In this document: in pieces, positions 16,648-24,829 of the stretch | Layout: every line of letters begins with the position of its first letter | Numbering within the stretch: position 1 is the first letter of the stretch | Source of the DNA: Verrucomicrobiota bacterium | GTDB lineage: Bacteria; Verrucomicrobiota; Verrucomicrobiia; Opitutales; Opitutaceae | Length of the DNA: 34,669 bases | Assembly (NCBI GenBank): GCA_019136515.1 | Contig: JAGVUB010000052.1 | Location: 1 to 34,669 of the forward strand | Reading direction: 5' to 3' | Notes under the pieces: generated by a model | Told to the model about the DNA's origin: nothing | Databases searched by the model: none | What the model saw: the letters and a program-made list of their open reading frames with translations, nothing else | Program-made: the position numbers and the translations under genes

Positions 16648-18036
16648 TCAGGCCTGCGGGGCGTCGCCGCCCGGACGGGGACCGTCCTCGCGGGGGCCGC
16701 CGAAGCCGCCTTCGCGACGCTCGCCGCGGTATTCGCCGCCGCGACCGTGGCCGCGCCCGCGTCCGCCGCGACGATGACGGCGCTCGCCGCCGAAGCCGCC
16801 TTCACGAGGACCGCGCTGCTCGCCGCCCTGGAAGTCGCCCTCGCGGCGCTCGCCGCCCTCACGGGGCGCATCGCCTTCACGGGGGCCGCCGAAGCCGCCA
16901 TCGCGGGCTTCGCCGACTTCGCGCGGGGCGCGCTCGCCGCGGAACTCGCCGCCGCGACCTTGGCCGCCGCGGCCGCGACCGCGACCGCCACGACGATTGC
17001 GACGTTCGCCGCGGAACTCGCCGCCTTCGCGGGGACCGCGTTGGTCACCGGATTTCGCGGACGTTTCCTCGGACTTGCCGCCGAAGAGGTTCTTCACCCA
17101 GCCGAAGAGGCCGCCGGATTTCTTCTCGGCGGGAGCTTCGGGGGCGGGCTGCTGCGCGGGACGGAACTCGCCTTGCGGACGATTCTCACCTTCGGGGCGA
17201 CGGCCTTCCTCGAAACGACGGCCGCTTTCGCGACGCTCGCCGTAGGGACGGTCGCTTTGGGGCCGATCTCCCTGCGGGCGGTCGCCGAAGGGGCGTTCGC
17301 CCTGCGGGCGGTCGCCGAAGGGGCGTTCGCCCTGCGGGCGGTCGCCGAAGGGGCGTTCGCCCTGCGGGCGGTCGCCGTCGAAACGGCGTTCGCGGCGTTC
17401 GCCACGTTCGCTGCGGAAACGGTCGCCTTCGCGACGCTCGCCGCCCTGGAAACCGCCTTCACGGCGTTCCCAGCGCTGGTCGGACTGCTGGCGCGGCGCG
17501 GGCGGGAGGATGTTGAGCTGCGGCTTCTCTTCCGAAACCGGAGCGGCCGGAGCCGGAGCAGCAGCGGGGGCGGAAGTCTCCTGGACGGGCGTCGGGGCGG
17601 CGGGGGCAGGCGCTTCAGCTTGAGGAGCCGGGACCGGAGCGGCCTCGGCGACGGGGGCGACCGGCGCGGGGGCCGGCTGGGTGGCGGGAGCGGGAGCCGC
17701 CGGGGCGGGCTCGGGCTCGGCCGAGGTGGAACCGAAGCCGCTGGTGTTGCGCGGCAGGGGGATCACGGAGATCGCCGTGGGCCGGTAGCCGGCTTCGGCG
17801 GTGGCCGCGACGGGGGCGGCGACGGACTGACGTTTACCGCGCGAGAGGCCGGAACCGCGACCGGTTCCGAAGGCGGGAGCCGCCGGCGCGACCGGGGCGG
17901 CTGCAGCCACCTGCGCCGGGGCGGCCGCAACGGCCGGAGTCTCGGAGGCAGGAGCGGCGGGCGCGGCCACAGTGGGGGTGGGCTCGCTGCCGGCCGGGCT
18001 CGTCTGGGGAGCCTGGTTTTCTTCTGTTGAGGACAT
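16648..18036 (-). CDS. Disordered RGG-rich repeat protein
   Basis: A 462-residue low-complexity protein with no signal peptide; the start is ATG 18036 (MSSTEENQAPQTSPAG). Residues 1 to about 175 are Ala/Pro/Glu-rich. About 190-280 is Arg/Glu/Gly-rich and contains three exact 10-residue repeats GDRPQGERPF (30-bp units at 17281-17370). About 305-325 is a short ordered-looking motif, KKSGGLFGWVKNLFGGKSEE. The end (about 340-462) has two RGG blocks (RRNRRGGRGRGRGG and RRHRRGGRGRGHGRGG), each followed by a GGEFRGER or GGEYRGER segment. RGG regions bind RNA and often drive phase separation in eukaryotic proteins; here that is inference. It ends with a strong intrinsic terminator. Confidence 0.8.
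   Translation of the reverse strand: MSSTEENQAPQTSPAGSEPTPTVAAPAAPASETPAVAAAPAQVAAAAPVAPAAPAFGTGRGSGLSRGKRQSVAAPVAATAEAGYRPTAISVIPLPRNTSGFGSTSAEPEPAPAAPAPATQPAPAPVAPVAEAAPVPAPQAEAPAPAAPTPVQETSAPAAAPAPAAPVSEEKPQLNILPPAPRQQSDQRWERREGGFQGGERREGDRFRSERGERRERRFDGDRPQGERPFGDRPQGERPFGDRPQGERPFGDRPQGDRPQSDRPYGERRESGRRFEEGRRPEGENRPQGEFRPAQQPAPEAPAEKKSGGLFGWVKNLFGGKSEETSAKSGDQRGPREGGEFRGERRNRRGGRGRGRGGQGRGGEFRGERAPREVGEARDGGFGGPREGDAPREGGERREGDFQGGEQRGPREGGFGGERRHRRGGRGRGHGRGGEYRGERREGGFGGPREDGPRPGGDAPQA
17281..17370 (-). repeat. Three perfect 30-bp coding tandem repeats
   Basis: Three identical 30-bp units lie in tandem inside the RGG gene, each starting GTCGCCGAAG on the plus strand and encoding ten residues of the GDRPQGERPF type. 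Exact identity at DNA level suggests recent slippage expansion. The unit is a multiple of three, so the frame is kept. Confidence 0.85.
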
Positions 18037-18348
18037 GTCTCTTTCTGTGCGAGGCGCGCGCGGCTGAGGCAGCGGCGCCGGTGGTTGGGGCGACCGGGGC
18101 GCGAAAGTAACGCGCCGCAAGAGCGGCCACCGGAGGACGCGGAGCATCCCGGGGGCCGCGCCCGGGGGTCAATAGGATAAGCGGGGGCCGGCGAACGGTG
18201 GACGGCGAACGGTGGACGGTGGGCGGTGGACAGTGGACTGTGGGCGATGGCCTGTGCCCGGTGGACGGTTGCCGGTGACCGGTGAACAGGAACCAGTGGT
18301 CGACGGAATGTGACCGGAGGGAGGAGGCCGGCGAGGGCGGGTCGGGCG
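18037..18348. other. Intergenic region between the RGG gene and the M48 peptidase
   Basis: This 312-bp region holds the promoter/leader of the RGG gene and an array of 7-nt repeats at 18189-18286, described separately. No coding frame is supported. Confidence 0.5.
18189..18286 (-). repeat. Array of about 14 degenerate heptamers
   Basis: On the plus strand the array reads CGGCGAA, CGGTGGA, CGGCGAA, CGGTGGA, CGGTGGG, CGGTGGA, CAGTGGA and so on in strict steps of seven, fading after about 18286. The minus (sense) strand is pyrimidine-rich (TCCACCG-like). It lies 150-250 nt upstream of the RGG gene start and 63 nt past the M48 gene stop. Confidence 0.85.
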
Positions 18349-20256
18349 TCACTCGACGCCGAGCAGCGGCGGGAGGGGGCAATCGAGGGCGTCGGCGATG
18401 GCGCGGACGAGTTCGGCTTCGTCTTGGCTGACTTGCCGATCGAACCCGACCGCGCGGGCGCAGCCGGCGAGCAGCACCCGCCGGTAGGCTTCGGGGGCGG
18501 CGGCGAGGGAGTCGAGCGCGGGGGACACGGCATCGAGCCCGCAGTCGGCGGCGGGTGCGAGCGCGAGGAGGTGCATGATGCCGGAGAAATAGGCGGTGCC
18601 GGCCTGGAAGGCGCGGACGGCCTGCTCGTGGGAATCGGTCGAGGCGCGGGCGCAGGCAGAGATGATCACGGCGATGGGGCGGGCGAAGTGCGCGACGGTG
18701 GGACGGGCGAATGCTTGCCGGAGTCCTTGAACGGTGGCGACACGGCGCGGCGCCAGATGGCGTTCGAGGGCCTTGAGGAGGGCGAATTCGAAGAGCTGGA
18801 CCTCGTCGTCGCGTTCGGCCAGGGCGCGGGCGGCGGCGAGCAGGGAGGCCTTGGCGGGCGCCGGCAGGGATTGCAGCACCGGCAGGGCGAGGCCGAGGAG
18901 CGGGAGACGTTTGGCGCGGTGAAGCTTGGTGATGTCGGGCGCGAGTGGCGGCAGTTGGTCGGCGAGGGCGGCGCCGGCGGTACGGCGGACCAGGTCGAAC
19001 TCCGCGGCGTGGCGGGCCTCGTCCCGCGAAAGGAGCAGGCCGAGGACGACGGCGGGGGCGCTGGAGGGCGAGCGGGTGGCACCCAGCAATGCGGGCGGAA
19101 CCGAGGCGAGGAGGCGTTGCGAGTAGGTGACGTGTTCGGCGCCGGGGGTGACGGCGGCACCGACGAAGGAGCCGAGCTCGGTGCGCACCGTTGCCAAGTC
19201 GGCGAGGCTGCGGGCGAGCGGGATGCGGCCGGTTGACGCGGGCTGCCCGGCCGGGTGTTCGAGCGCAGCGAGCCGCGCGGTGATCGGCGGGTGGGTCGAG
19301 AACCAGTCGAGGAGGATCGAGCGGCGGGCTGCGACGAAGTGCAGGTGTCCGAGTTTTGCGGACGCAGCAGTGCCGCCGAGCCGGTCTCCGGGGGCGGCGG
19401 CGACCTTGGCGAGGGCGCCGGCCAGACCGGCGGGGTTGCGGGTGAACTGGACGGCGGAGGCGTCGGCGAGGAACTCGCGTTGGCGGCTGGCGGCGGCTTG
19501 GAGCGCGCGGGCGAGGAGGAAACCAACGTAGCCGACGGCGACGATGAGCAGCGCGAACGGTGCGAGGATGAGCAGCGGTGTGGGGCCGGATGTGGGCTCG
19601 TGAGTCTGCGGATCGGTGCCCTCGCTCCAGCCGGCGCGGAGCAGGTCGACGCCGAGTTCGGGGATGAAGAGGAGGCCGGAGAGGAGCGCGACGAGGCGGG
19701 CGTCCAGTGCGGTGTCGCCGTGGAGGAGGTGGCTGAACTCGTGGGCGACGACGCCCTGGAGCTCGTCGCGCGTGAGGCGGTCGAGACAGCCGCGGGTGAG
19801 GATGAGCACGGCGTCGTCGGCGCGGCGGCCGGCGGTGAGGGCGTTGAGGGCGGGCTCGTGGCGCAGGATGAAGACACGCGGGGCGGCGCGGCCGGAGGCG
19901 ATGGCCATCTCCTCAACGATGTTGCGCAGGCGCTGGGCGGCTTCGTCGCGGAAGGATGATGACAGGGGTTCGGCCCCGAGGCGGGCGGCAAGGGCGGCGC
20001 CGCCGTCGGCGAGGTTGACCCACTCGATGGCGGCGCCAGTGAGCAGGACGAGGAAGGCTCCACCGGCGAGGAGGGCGAAAACGCGCCAGTCCCAGACCCA
20101 CTGCCAACCCACGCCGGAGCAGAGCCCCCAGACGTGGTGTAGCAGGGCCGGCAGTGCGCCGAGGAAGGTGAGGAAGAGCAGCAGCGCTATGCCGAAGACG
20201 GTCAGCAGGCGCGCCGAGCGCTGTCGAGCGGTGGCTTGTTGCGCGAAGAAATCCAT
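18349..20256 (-). CDS. M48-family membrane metallopeptidase with C-terminal TerB-like region
   Basis: A 635-residue integral membrane zinc protease of the HtpX/Ste24 family. It has transmembrane helices near 18-40, 60-80 and around 180-245, the catalytic H172-E-F-S-H motif (VVAHEFSHLLHGD), and the downstream QREFLADASAVQFTRNP with the third zinc ligand. STHPPITARLAAL follows. The C-terminal third is helical and ends with SQDEAELVRAIADALDCPLP, the TerB-like tail found in longer M48 proteins. Such enzymes take part in envelope protein quality control. It directly follows a damaged paralogue (3-nt gap) and a lemA gene, a known partnership of LemA and M48 proteases. Confidence 0.9.
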   Translation of the reverse strand: MDFFAQQATARQRSARLLTVFGIALLLFLTFLGALPALLHHVWGLCSGVGWQWVWDWRVFALLAGGAFLVLLTGAAIEWVNLADGGAALAARLGAEPLSSSFRDEAAQRLRNIVEEMAIASGRAAPRVFILRHEPALNALTAGRRADDAVLILTRGCLDRLTRDELQGVVAHEFSHLLHGDTALDARLVALLSGLLFIPELGVDLLRAGWSEGTDPQTHEPTSGPTPLLILAPFALLIVAVGYVGFLLARALQAAASRQREFLADASAVQFTRNPAGLAGALAKVAAAPGDRLGGTAASAKLGHLHFVAARRSILLDWFSTHPPITARLAALEHPAGQPASTGRIPLARSLADLATVRTELGSFVGAAVTPGAEHVTYSQRLLASVPPALLGATRSPSSAPAVVLGLLLSRDEARHAAEFDLVRRTAGAALADQLPPLAPDITKLHRAKRLPLLGLALPVLQSLPAPAKASLLAAARALAERDDEVQLFEFALLKALERHLAPRRVATVQGLRQAFARPTVAHFARPIAVIISACARASTDSHEQAVRAFQAGTAYFSGIMHLLALAPAADCGLDAVSPALDSLAAAPEAYRRVLLAGCARAVGFDRQVSQDEAELVRAIADALDCPLPPLLGVE

Positions 20257-20259
20257 GCT

Positions 20260-22131
20260 TCAGGCCGCGGCGCCGAGCAGAGGCGGGATGGGGCAGTCGA
20301 GGGCGTCGGCGATGGCGCGGAGCAGATCGGCTTCGTCGGGCTCGATCGTGCCGTCGGCCGAGATGGCCTCGGTGCCGGCGAGGAGGAGGACCTTGCGGAT
20401 GGCGGGGGATGCTTGGTCGAGCTTGTCGAGAGCGGCGGAGAGGGCATCGAGCGTGCAGGCTTCGGCGGCGAGGAGCTCGAGCCGTCCCTGCAGGGTGGGG
20501 ATGCGTGCGGCGGCGGCATCGAAGGCGCGAGTGGTCTCCTCGGCGGAGTCGGATCCGACGCGGGCCAAGGTGGCGAGCAGGAGGTTGATCTCCACGGCGA
20601 GCGCGCCGAAGGAGTGGAAGTTCACGGTGCCGGGCCGGTCGCCGCGGACGGGGGCGGCGACGTGGCGGTCGAGCGCCTTGGTGAGCATGAACTCGAAGAG
20701 GGTCACCTCGTTGTCGGCCGCGATCAGATGCCGCGTGGTCTCGATGGCGCCAAATACCTCGGCGGGCGGCAAGGCGCGCAAGGAGGGCAGGGAGAGGTTG
20801 AGGAGCGGCAGTCGGCGAAGGGCGCGCCATGGCGGACGCGAATGATCTCCAACTGGCGGGTACGCGTGGCGGGATCGGCGGCGAGGAGGAGCGCGAATAC
20901 GACAGCGAGCGCCTCGGCAGGGGTGCGGGCGGCCGCGGCGAGGCGGGGCGGGAGGGCGGCGACGAGCTGGCGGGCGCGCTCGAGGTGCGCGGCGGAGGGG
21001 GCGCCGACGGAGGCGAGCAGCACGGCGGTGGGGACGACGCGCGGCGGCAACGGCGGCGGGGTGAAGGCCGGCGGGCGGTGGGCGGCGGACGGTGGACGGT
21101 GGTCCGTGGACTGTGGACCGTGGTCAGTGTCCTCCCAGCCGCCAATCGTCGCGGCGGAGACGGCGGGGAAGCAGCCGTCCCACTGCGGGTCGATCGTGCG
21201 GATACGCTGGTCGAGGGGCGGGTGGGTGGCGAAGAGGGAGAGTCCGCCGGTGAAGGCCTGGGCGAAGAAGAAGTGGCGGAACTGGACGGCCTGGTCGGAG
21301 ACGATGCCCGAACCGATGGCGTAGGCGCCGATCTTCTTGAGCGCGCCGCCGATGCCGGCGGGGTTGCGGGTGAACTGCACGGCGGCGGCATCGGCGAGGA
21401 ACTCGCGCTGGCGGGACACGGCGGCCTGGATGAGGCGACCGAAGAAGTAGCCGATGTAGCCGATTATCAGCAGAGCGAGCCCGGCGACGAGGATGACGGC
21501 GATGCCGCCGCCGCCCTTGCCCTTGCGGGAGGAGCGGCCGGAACCGGTGTAGCGCAGCGAGCGGAGGACGCCGCGGCCGATCATCGCCAGCATCAGGATA
21601 CCGAAGAGGACGCCGACGAGGCGGATATTCAACCGCATGTCGCCGTTGAGGATGTGGCTGAACTCGTGGGCGACGACGCCCTGGAGCTCGTCGCGGGTGA
21701 GCTTCTCGAGCGCGCCGGCGGTGACGGCGACGGCGGCGTCGCTTGGGGTGAAGCCGGCGGCGAAGGCGGATGTTGAGCAGGCGGCGTTCGGCCGGGTTGG
21801 CGGTGCCCGGGGCGATCTCGCGGCCGCCGGCGAGATCGGCGACGGCGCGGCCGCCGGAGCGCAGGGTGAGCCAGCGGTAGAGGGTGCCGCCGAGGATGAC
21901 GAGCAGGGTGAGGCCGGTGGTCCAGGCGGCGACCTCGGCGTCCCAGCGGAACAGGGCGCGGGCGCGATCCGGCGAATACACGTGCTCGACGAACTCGGGC
22001 CGGATCCACGCCCCGAGGGCGGCGGCGGCGACGTTGAGCGCAGCGACGATGAGCACGACCGCGACGACGAAGTAGGCCACCAGCAGGGTGGTGCGGCGGC
22101 GGGCGGCCGCCTGATGCTCGAAGAAGTCCAT
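20260..22131 (-). pseudogene. Second M48 peptidase, interrupted by two frame-breaking deletions
   Basis: This is a tandem paralogue of the 18349-20256 gene: it starts MDFFEHQAAARRR and ends EPDEADLLRAIADALDCPIP. The N-terminal frame (22131 to about 21769) stops matching after NPAERRLLNI. The catalytic part (AFAAGFTPSDAAVAVTAG, then VVAHEFSHILNGD and QREFLADAAAVQFTRNP) continues in another frame, and about 24 residues plus 2 nt are missing relative to the paralogue. A second break near 20811 loses about 16-18 residues before LPLLNLSLPSLRALPP. A heptamer array (21069-21124) lies in the linker without breaking the frame. HEFSH and the zinc ligands are intact, so loss is recent or an assembly error. 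Confidence 0.85.
21069..21124 (-). repeat. Heptamer repeat array inside the M48 pseudogene
   Basis: Eight or so 7-nt units (CGGCGGG, CGGTGGG, CGGCGGA, CGGTGGA, CGGTGGT and relatives on the plus strand) encode the linker DHGPQSTDHRPPSAAHRPPA. It is the same class as the array at 18189-18286. The open frame continues on both sides. Confidence 0.8.
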
Positions 22132-22155
22132 AAAAACGCGACGGGCGCGTTTTTA
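22131..22155 (-). terminator. Terminator-like hairpin spanning the lemA stop and the M48 start
   Basis: TAAAAACGCG (22131-22140) and CGCGTTTTTA (22146-22155) are perfect inverted copies with loop ACGGG. On the minus strand it begins with the lemA stop codon TAA, the 3' arm ends in TTTTT, and the M48 ATG overlaps the final T. It looks like an intrinsic terminator or attenuator placed exactly between the two reading frames. The GC part of the stem is only 4 bp, so strength is uncertain. Confidence 0.65.
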
Positions 22156-22758
22156 GCTGAACTTCACCTGCGGGGCCTGGCGCTCGGTGGCGTTGTCGAC
22201 CTGGAACAGCTCGGCGGCGGCGAAGTTGAAGATGCCGGAGACGAAGTTGTTCGGGAAGGTCTCGCGGGCGGTGTTGTAGACCATGACGGAGTCGTTGTAG
22301 GCCTGCCGGGCGAAGGAGATCTTGTTCTCGGTGGAGGTGAGCTCCTCGGTGAGCTGGGCCATGTTCTGGTTGGCCTTGAGGTCGGGATACTGCTCGGCGA
22401 CGACCATCAGGCGGGAGAGCGCGCCGCCGAGGCCGGACTCGGCGGAGAGCAGGCCCTTCATGGCGGCGGCGTCGGCCGGGTTGGCGGCGGCGGACTGGGC
22501 GGCGGCGAAGGCGATGTTGCGGGCCTTGATGACGGCCTCGAGGGTCTCGCGCTCATGCTTGAGGTAGCCCTTGGCGACCTCGACGAGGTTGGGGATGAGG
22601 TCGTAGCGGCGCTTCAACTGCACATCGATCTGGGCGAAGGCGTTCTTGAAGCGGTTACGCAGGGTGACGAGGCGGTTGTAGATGCTCGCGACGAAGAGCG
22701 CGGCGACGAGGGCGAGCCCGAGGATGACGGCGAGGATGACGATGAGAGCGACGGCCAT
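22153..22758 (-). CDS. lemA: LemA family protein
   Basis: A 201-residue membrane-anchored protein of the LemA family. An N-terminal helix (MAVALIVILAVILGLALVAA) is followed by a coiled, three-helix bundle: IYNRLVTLRNRFKNAFAQID, LKRRYDLIPNLVEVAKGYLK, ENKISFARQAYNDSVMVYNT and FPNNFVSGIFNF. LemA proteins frequently sit next to M48 proteases, as here, and their exact role is unknown. ATG 22758 gives the hydrophobic start; an upstream frame (to 22815) would add a poorly matching extension. It is the first gene of the lemA-M48-M48 cluster. Confidence 0.95.
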   Translation of the reverse strand: MAVALIVILAVILGLALVAALFVASIYNRLVTLRNRFKNAFAQIDVQLKRRYDLIPNLVEVAKGYLKHERETLEAVIKARNIAFAAAQSAAANPADAAAMKGLLSAESGLGGALSRLMVVAEQYPDLKANQNMAQLTEELTSTENKISFARQAYNDSVMVYNTARETFPNNFVSGIFNFAAAELFQVDNATERQAPQVKFS

Positions 22759-23144
22759 GGTTGGGAGGGGTTGGATAACGTCGCCGAAGAGATCGGACGC
22801 GCGACGGGGCGGCAACGGTGAACTGGGGCGGTTGGAAAGATCGGGACGCGGTGGAACGGCGGCGGAATTGCGGACCGCGGAATGCGGATTGCGGAGGATC
22901 GGAACGCAAAGCGCGAAGGCAGGAGCGGGTGGCGAGGAGAGCAGAGGACCGCGGACGGAGGGCGGAGGAAGGATGATGGACGATGGCGGATGGAGGGATG
23001 GGTGCTTGGTGGGGGGGGCGCCGGACAGAACGGCCTTGCGGCGGCGATGGGGGCGGGCAAGGTGGCGGCGATGTTGCCGCTGCGCAGATCCTCGACCCAG
23101 CCGACCGGTGCGCCGGTGCGGGAGCGACTGTTTTCCCCGTGGCG
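22759..23144. other. Divergent intergenic region between lemA and nadD with heptamer repeats
   Basis: This 386-bp region has two heptamer-type arrays (22861-22902 and 22931-23000), described separately, and no supported gene. The nadD frame is open further upstream, but the family start is at 23145. No clear promoter was recognised. Confidence 0.5.
22861..23000 (-). repeat. Two arrays of degenerate heptamers upstream of lemA
   Basis: The first (22861-22902) reads GCGGAAT, TGCGGAC, CGCGGAA, TGCGGAT, TGCGGAG, GATCGGA in steps of seven. The second (22931-23000) reads GGCGAGG, AGAGCAG, AGGACCG, CGGACGG, AGGGCGG, AGGAAGG, ATGATGG, ACGATGG, CGGATGG, AGGGATG. Both are purine-rich on plus and pyrimidine-rich on the lemA sense strand. 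They sit 100-240 nt upstream of lemA. Confidence 0.75.
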
Positions 23145-23732
23145 ATGAAGATCGGCTTCCTCGGCGGGTCGTTCGACCCGATCCATCTCGGTCATCTTGT
23201 CATCGCCCAGGATGCGCTGGAAGGGCTCGGGCTCGACCGAGTGGAGTTCATTCCCGCGGCGGTGTCGCCGCTGAAAGGGCGTGAGCTGATCGCGACGCCG
23301 ATGCAGCGGCTGGAGATGGTGCGGCTGGCGATCGCGGATGCGCCGCGGTTCGGGGTGCTCGACCTTGAGTTGCGGCGGGGCGGCACAAGCTACACGGTAG
23401 AGACGGTGCGTGAGCTGGGGCGGCGGTATCCCGGGGGGGCGTTTATCTGGGTGATCGGGGCCGACCAGTTGGCGCGGTTGGCCGAGTGGAAGGACATCGG
23501 CGAACTGGTGCAGCAGGTGACGTTCGCCTACCTGGCGCGGCCCGGGGTGGACGCGCCGGCGGCACCGCCGATTCCGGGGCTGCGGCTGCACCGGGTGGCG
23601 GGCCATGAGGTGGCGGTGAGCTCCAGCGAACTGAGGGAGCGCGCGAACCGAGGCTTGCCGTTGTGGCCCTTCGTGCCGTTGAAAGTGGCCGAGTTTATCG
23701 AAGCGCAATCGCTGTACCGAACCATTCCATGA
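23145..23732 (+). CDS. nadD: Nicotinate-nucleotide adenylyltransferase
   Basis: A 195-residue enzyme that adenylates nicotinate mononucleotide to deamido-NAD, the penultimate NAD step shared with the nadB pathway in this window. The nucleotidyltransferase motif GGSFDPIHLGHL is at residues 7-18, followed by FIPAAVSPLKG, GTSYTVETVREL, WVIGADQLARLAEWKD, and the C-terminal VSSSELRERANRG, which replaces the ISSTxIR motif. Start ATG 23145 is the family start. The TGA overlaps the rsfS ATG (ATGA at 23729-23732), indicating translational coupling. Confidence 0.96.
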   Translation: MKIGFLGGSFDPIHLGHLVIAQDALEGLGLDRVEFIPAAVSPLKGRELIATPMQRLEMVRLAIADAPRFGVLDLELRRGGTSYTVETVRELGRRYPGGAFIWVIGADQLARLAEWKDIGELVQQVTFAYLARPGVDAPAAPPIPGLRLHRVAGHEVAVSSSELRERANRGLPLWPFVPLKVAEFIEAQSLYRTIP

Positions 23733-24337
23733 CGAAAAACACACCCGAAACCCTGTCGCGCGAGCGGCAGCTGCTGGCGCTGGTCTGCAAAGGCCTCGAC
23801 GACAAGAAGGCCGGCGACCTGAAGATCATCGACGTGCGCGGGTTGTCGTCGATCACCGATTACATCGTGGTCGCCACGGGTCTGGCCGAGCCGCATCTGC
23901 GCGCGATGCGCATCGAGGTGGAGCGGGTGCTCGACGCGCAGGGCGCGAAGATCGCCGGCATGGACAAGAACCAGGCGAGCGGCTGGCTGGTGGTCGATGC
24001 CTACCAGATCATGGTGCACCTCTTCACGGCCGAGGCGCGGTCGCGCTACGGGCTGGAGCAGCTTTGGCGCGACGGGCGCGAACTCGCGCTGAACGTCGCC
24101 CTCGGGCTCGAGCCGGAGCAGCCGGCGGTCGTGCCGGTGAAAGCCAAGGTCGCCGCGAAGAAGAAACCGGTGGCGAAGAAGAAGGCGGCCGCGAAAGAGC
24201 CCGTCGCCTCCGCCAAGAAGCCGGCGACGAAGAAGCAGGGCGGTGCGAAGAAGCCCGCGGCAAAGACGAAGAAGGCGCCGGCGCGAAAGACGAAGGCGGG
24301 TTCGCCCAAGAAGCCGGCGGCGAAGAAGAAGCGCTGA
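23729..24337 (+). CDS. rsfS: Ribosomal silencing factor RsfS with long lysine-rich tail
   Basis: A 202-residue protein. Residues 10 to about 125 are the RsfS/YbeB/iojap domain (LKIIDVRGLSSITDYIVVAT, then WLVVDAYQIMVHLFTAEARS, RYGLEQLWRDG), which binds ribosomal protein uL14 and blocks subunit joining in stationary or starved cells. Residues about 130-202 are an added tail of AAKKK, KKPAAK and KKAP-type repeats like histone H1, rich in Lys, Ala and Pro and strongly basic. Standard RsfS proteins end soon after the domain. The tail may bind RNA or DNA and change ribosome contact; this is inference. It is coupled to nadD, as in many bacteria. Confidence 0.95.
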   Translation: MTKNTPETLSRERQLLALVCKGLDDKKAGDLKIIDVRGLSSITDYIVVATGLAEPHLRAMRIEVERVLDAQGAKIAGMDKNQASGWLVVDAYQIMVHLFTAEARSRYGLEQLWRDGRELALNVALGLEPEQPAVVPVKAKVAAKKKPVAKKKAAAKEPVASAKKPATKKQGGAKKPAAKTKKAPARKTKAGSPKKPAAKKKR

Positions 24338-24353
24338 GGCGCGCTGATGGGGC

Positions 24354-24388
24354 CGAGAGGCGAATGTCGAGTGACAAGCGACGGGACC
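24354..24388. repeat. Short heptamer repeat downstream of rsfS
   Basis: CGAGAGG, CGAATGT, CGAGTGA, CAAGCGA and CGGGACC follow in steps of seven, 16 nt after the rsfS stop. Fewer units and more divergence than the other arrays make this the weakest member of the class. Confidence 0.45.
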
Positions 24389-24693
24389 CGGAGGCGCGCT
24401 GCCGTGGGTCCGACGGGTGCGCTTGGTTGGTGCAGGTAGTGGCGAAGGTCGCCAGGGCCTCCGATCCGGAGAACCCGGAGTGTCCCAGAAAAGCGCACTT
24501 GGCCTCTGTCGTCTGCGGATTGGTGATCGCCACGTCGCATCGTGGCGCCGTGAGCGCAGCGGGTGGGAGAATGGATCGGAGGATCGGAACCCGGAACGGC
24601 TCGCGCAACGACGCAACGGCGCGACGAGCAGAAAAGGAGGCAGACGGGCCGAGCCGCCACAAAGAGGCACGAACACAAGCCTCCTTTTCGTGG

Positions 24694-24829
24694 CTACGGA
24701 TTGGCGCCGCCCATGTTCAAAGCCCTTGGCGGGTCTCGCTACGCAGGGGGGCGCAGATTGAAGCTCTCACGAGCTTCGCTACGGATTGGAGATGCCCATG
24801 TTCGAAACCCTTGGCGGGTTTCGCGATGC
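24694..24829. repeat. Two 51-bp direct copies carrying the CGAAACCC-type palindrome
   Basis: Copy A (24694-24744) and copy B (24779-24829) both start CTACGGATTGG, share CCCATGTTC and contain CCTTGGCGGGT. Copy B has a perfect hairpin: CGAAACCC (24803-24810) with GGGTTTCG (24816-24823), loop TTGGC. The core is shared with the hairpin at 283-311, so it is a dispersed palindrome family. Copy A has two substitutions in the stem. Confidence 0.65.

Noticed and set aside
17281-17370. CRISPR-like array
   Set aside because: The three 30-bp units are direct, in-frame coding repeats without spacers.
16549-18030. Alanine-rich 493-residue plus-strand frame opposite the RGG gene
   Set aside because: Antisense product of the Arg/Gly-rich coding strand; the minus strand has the terminator and the ordered motif.
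18189-18286. CRISPR array
   Set aside because: Units are 7 nt, contiguous and degenerate, with no spacers.
24631-24689. Strong bidirectional terminator
   Set aside because: The 11-bp inverted pair has a 37-nt gap, so a clear terminator is not supported; kept only as a palindrome.
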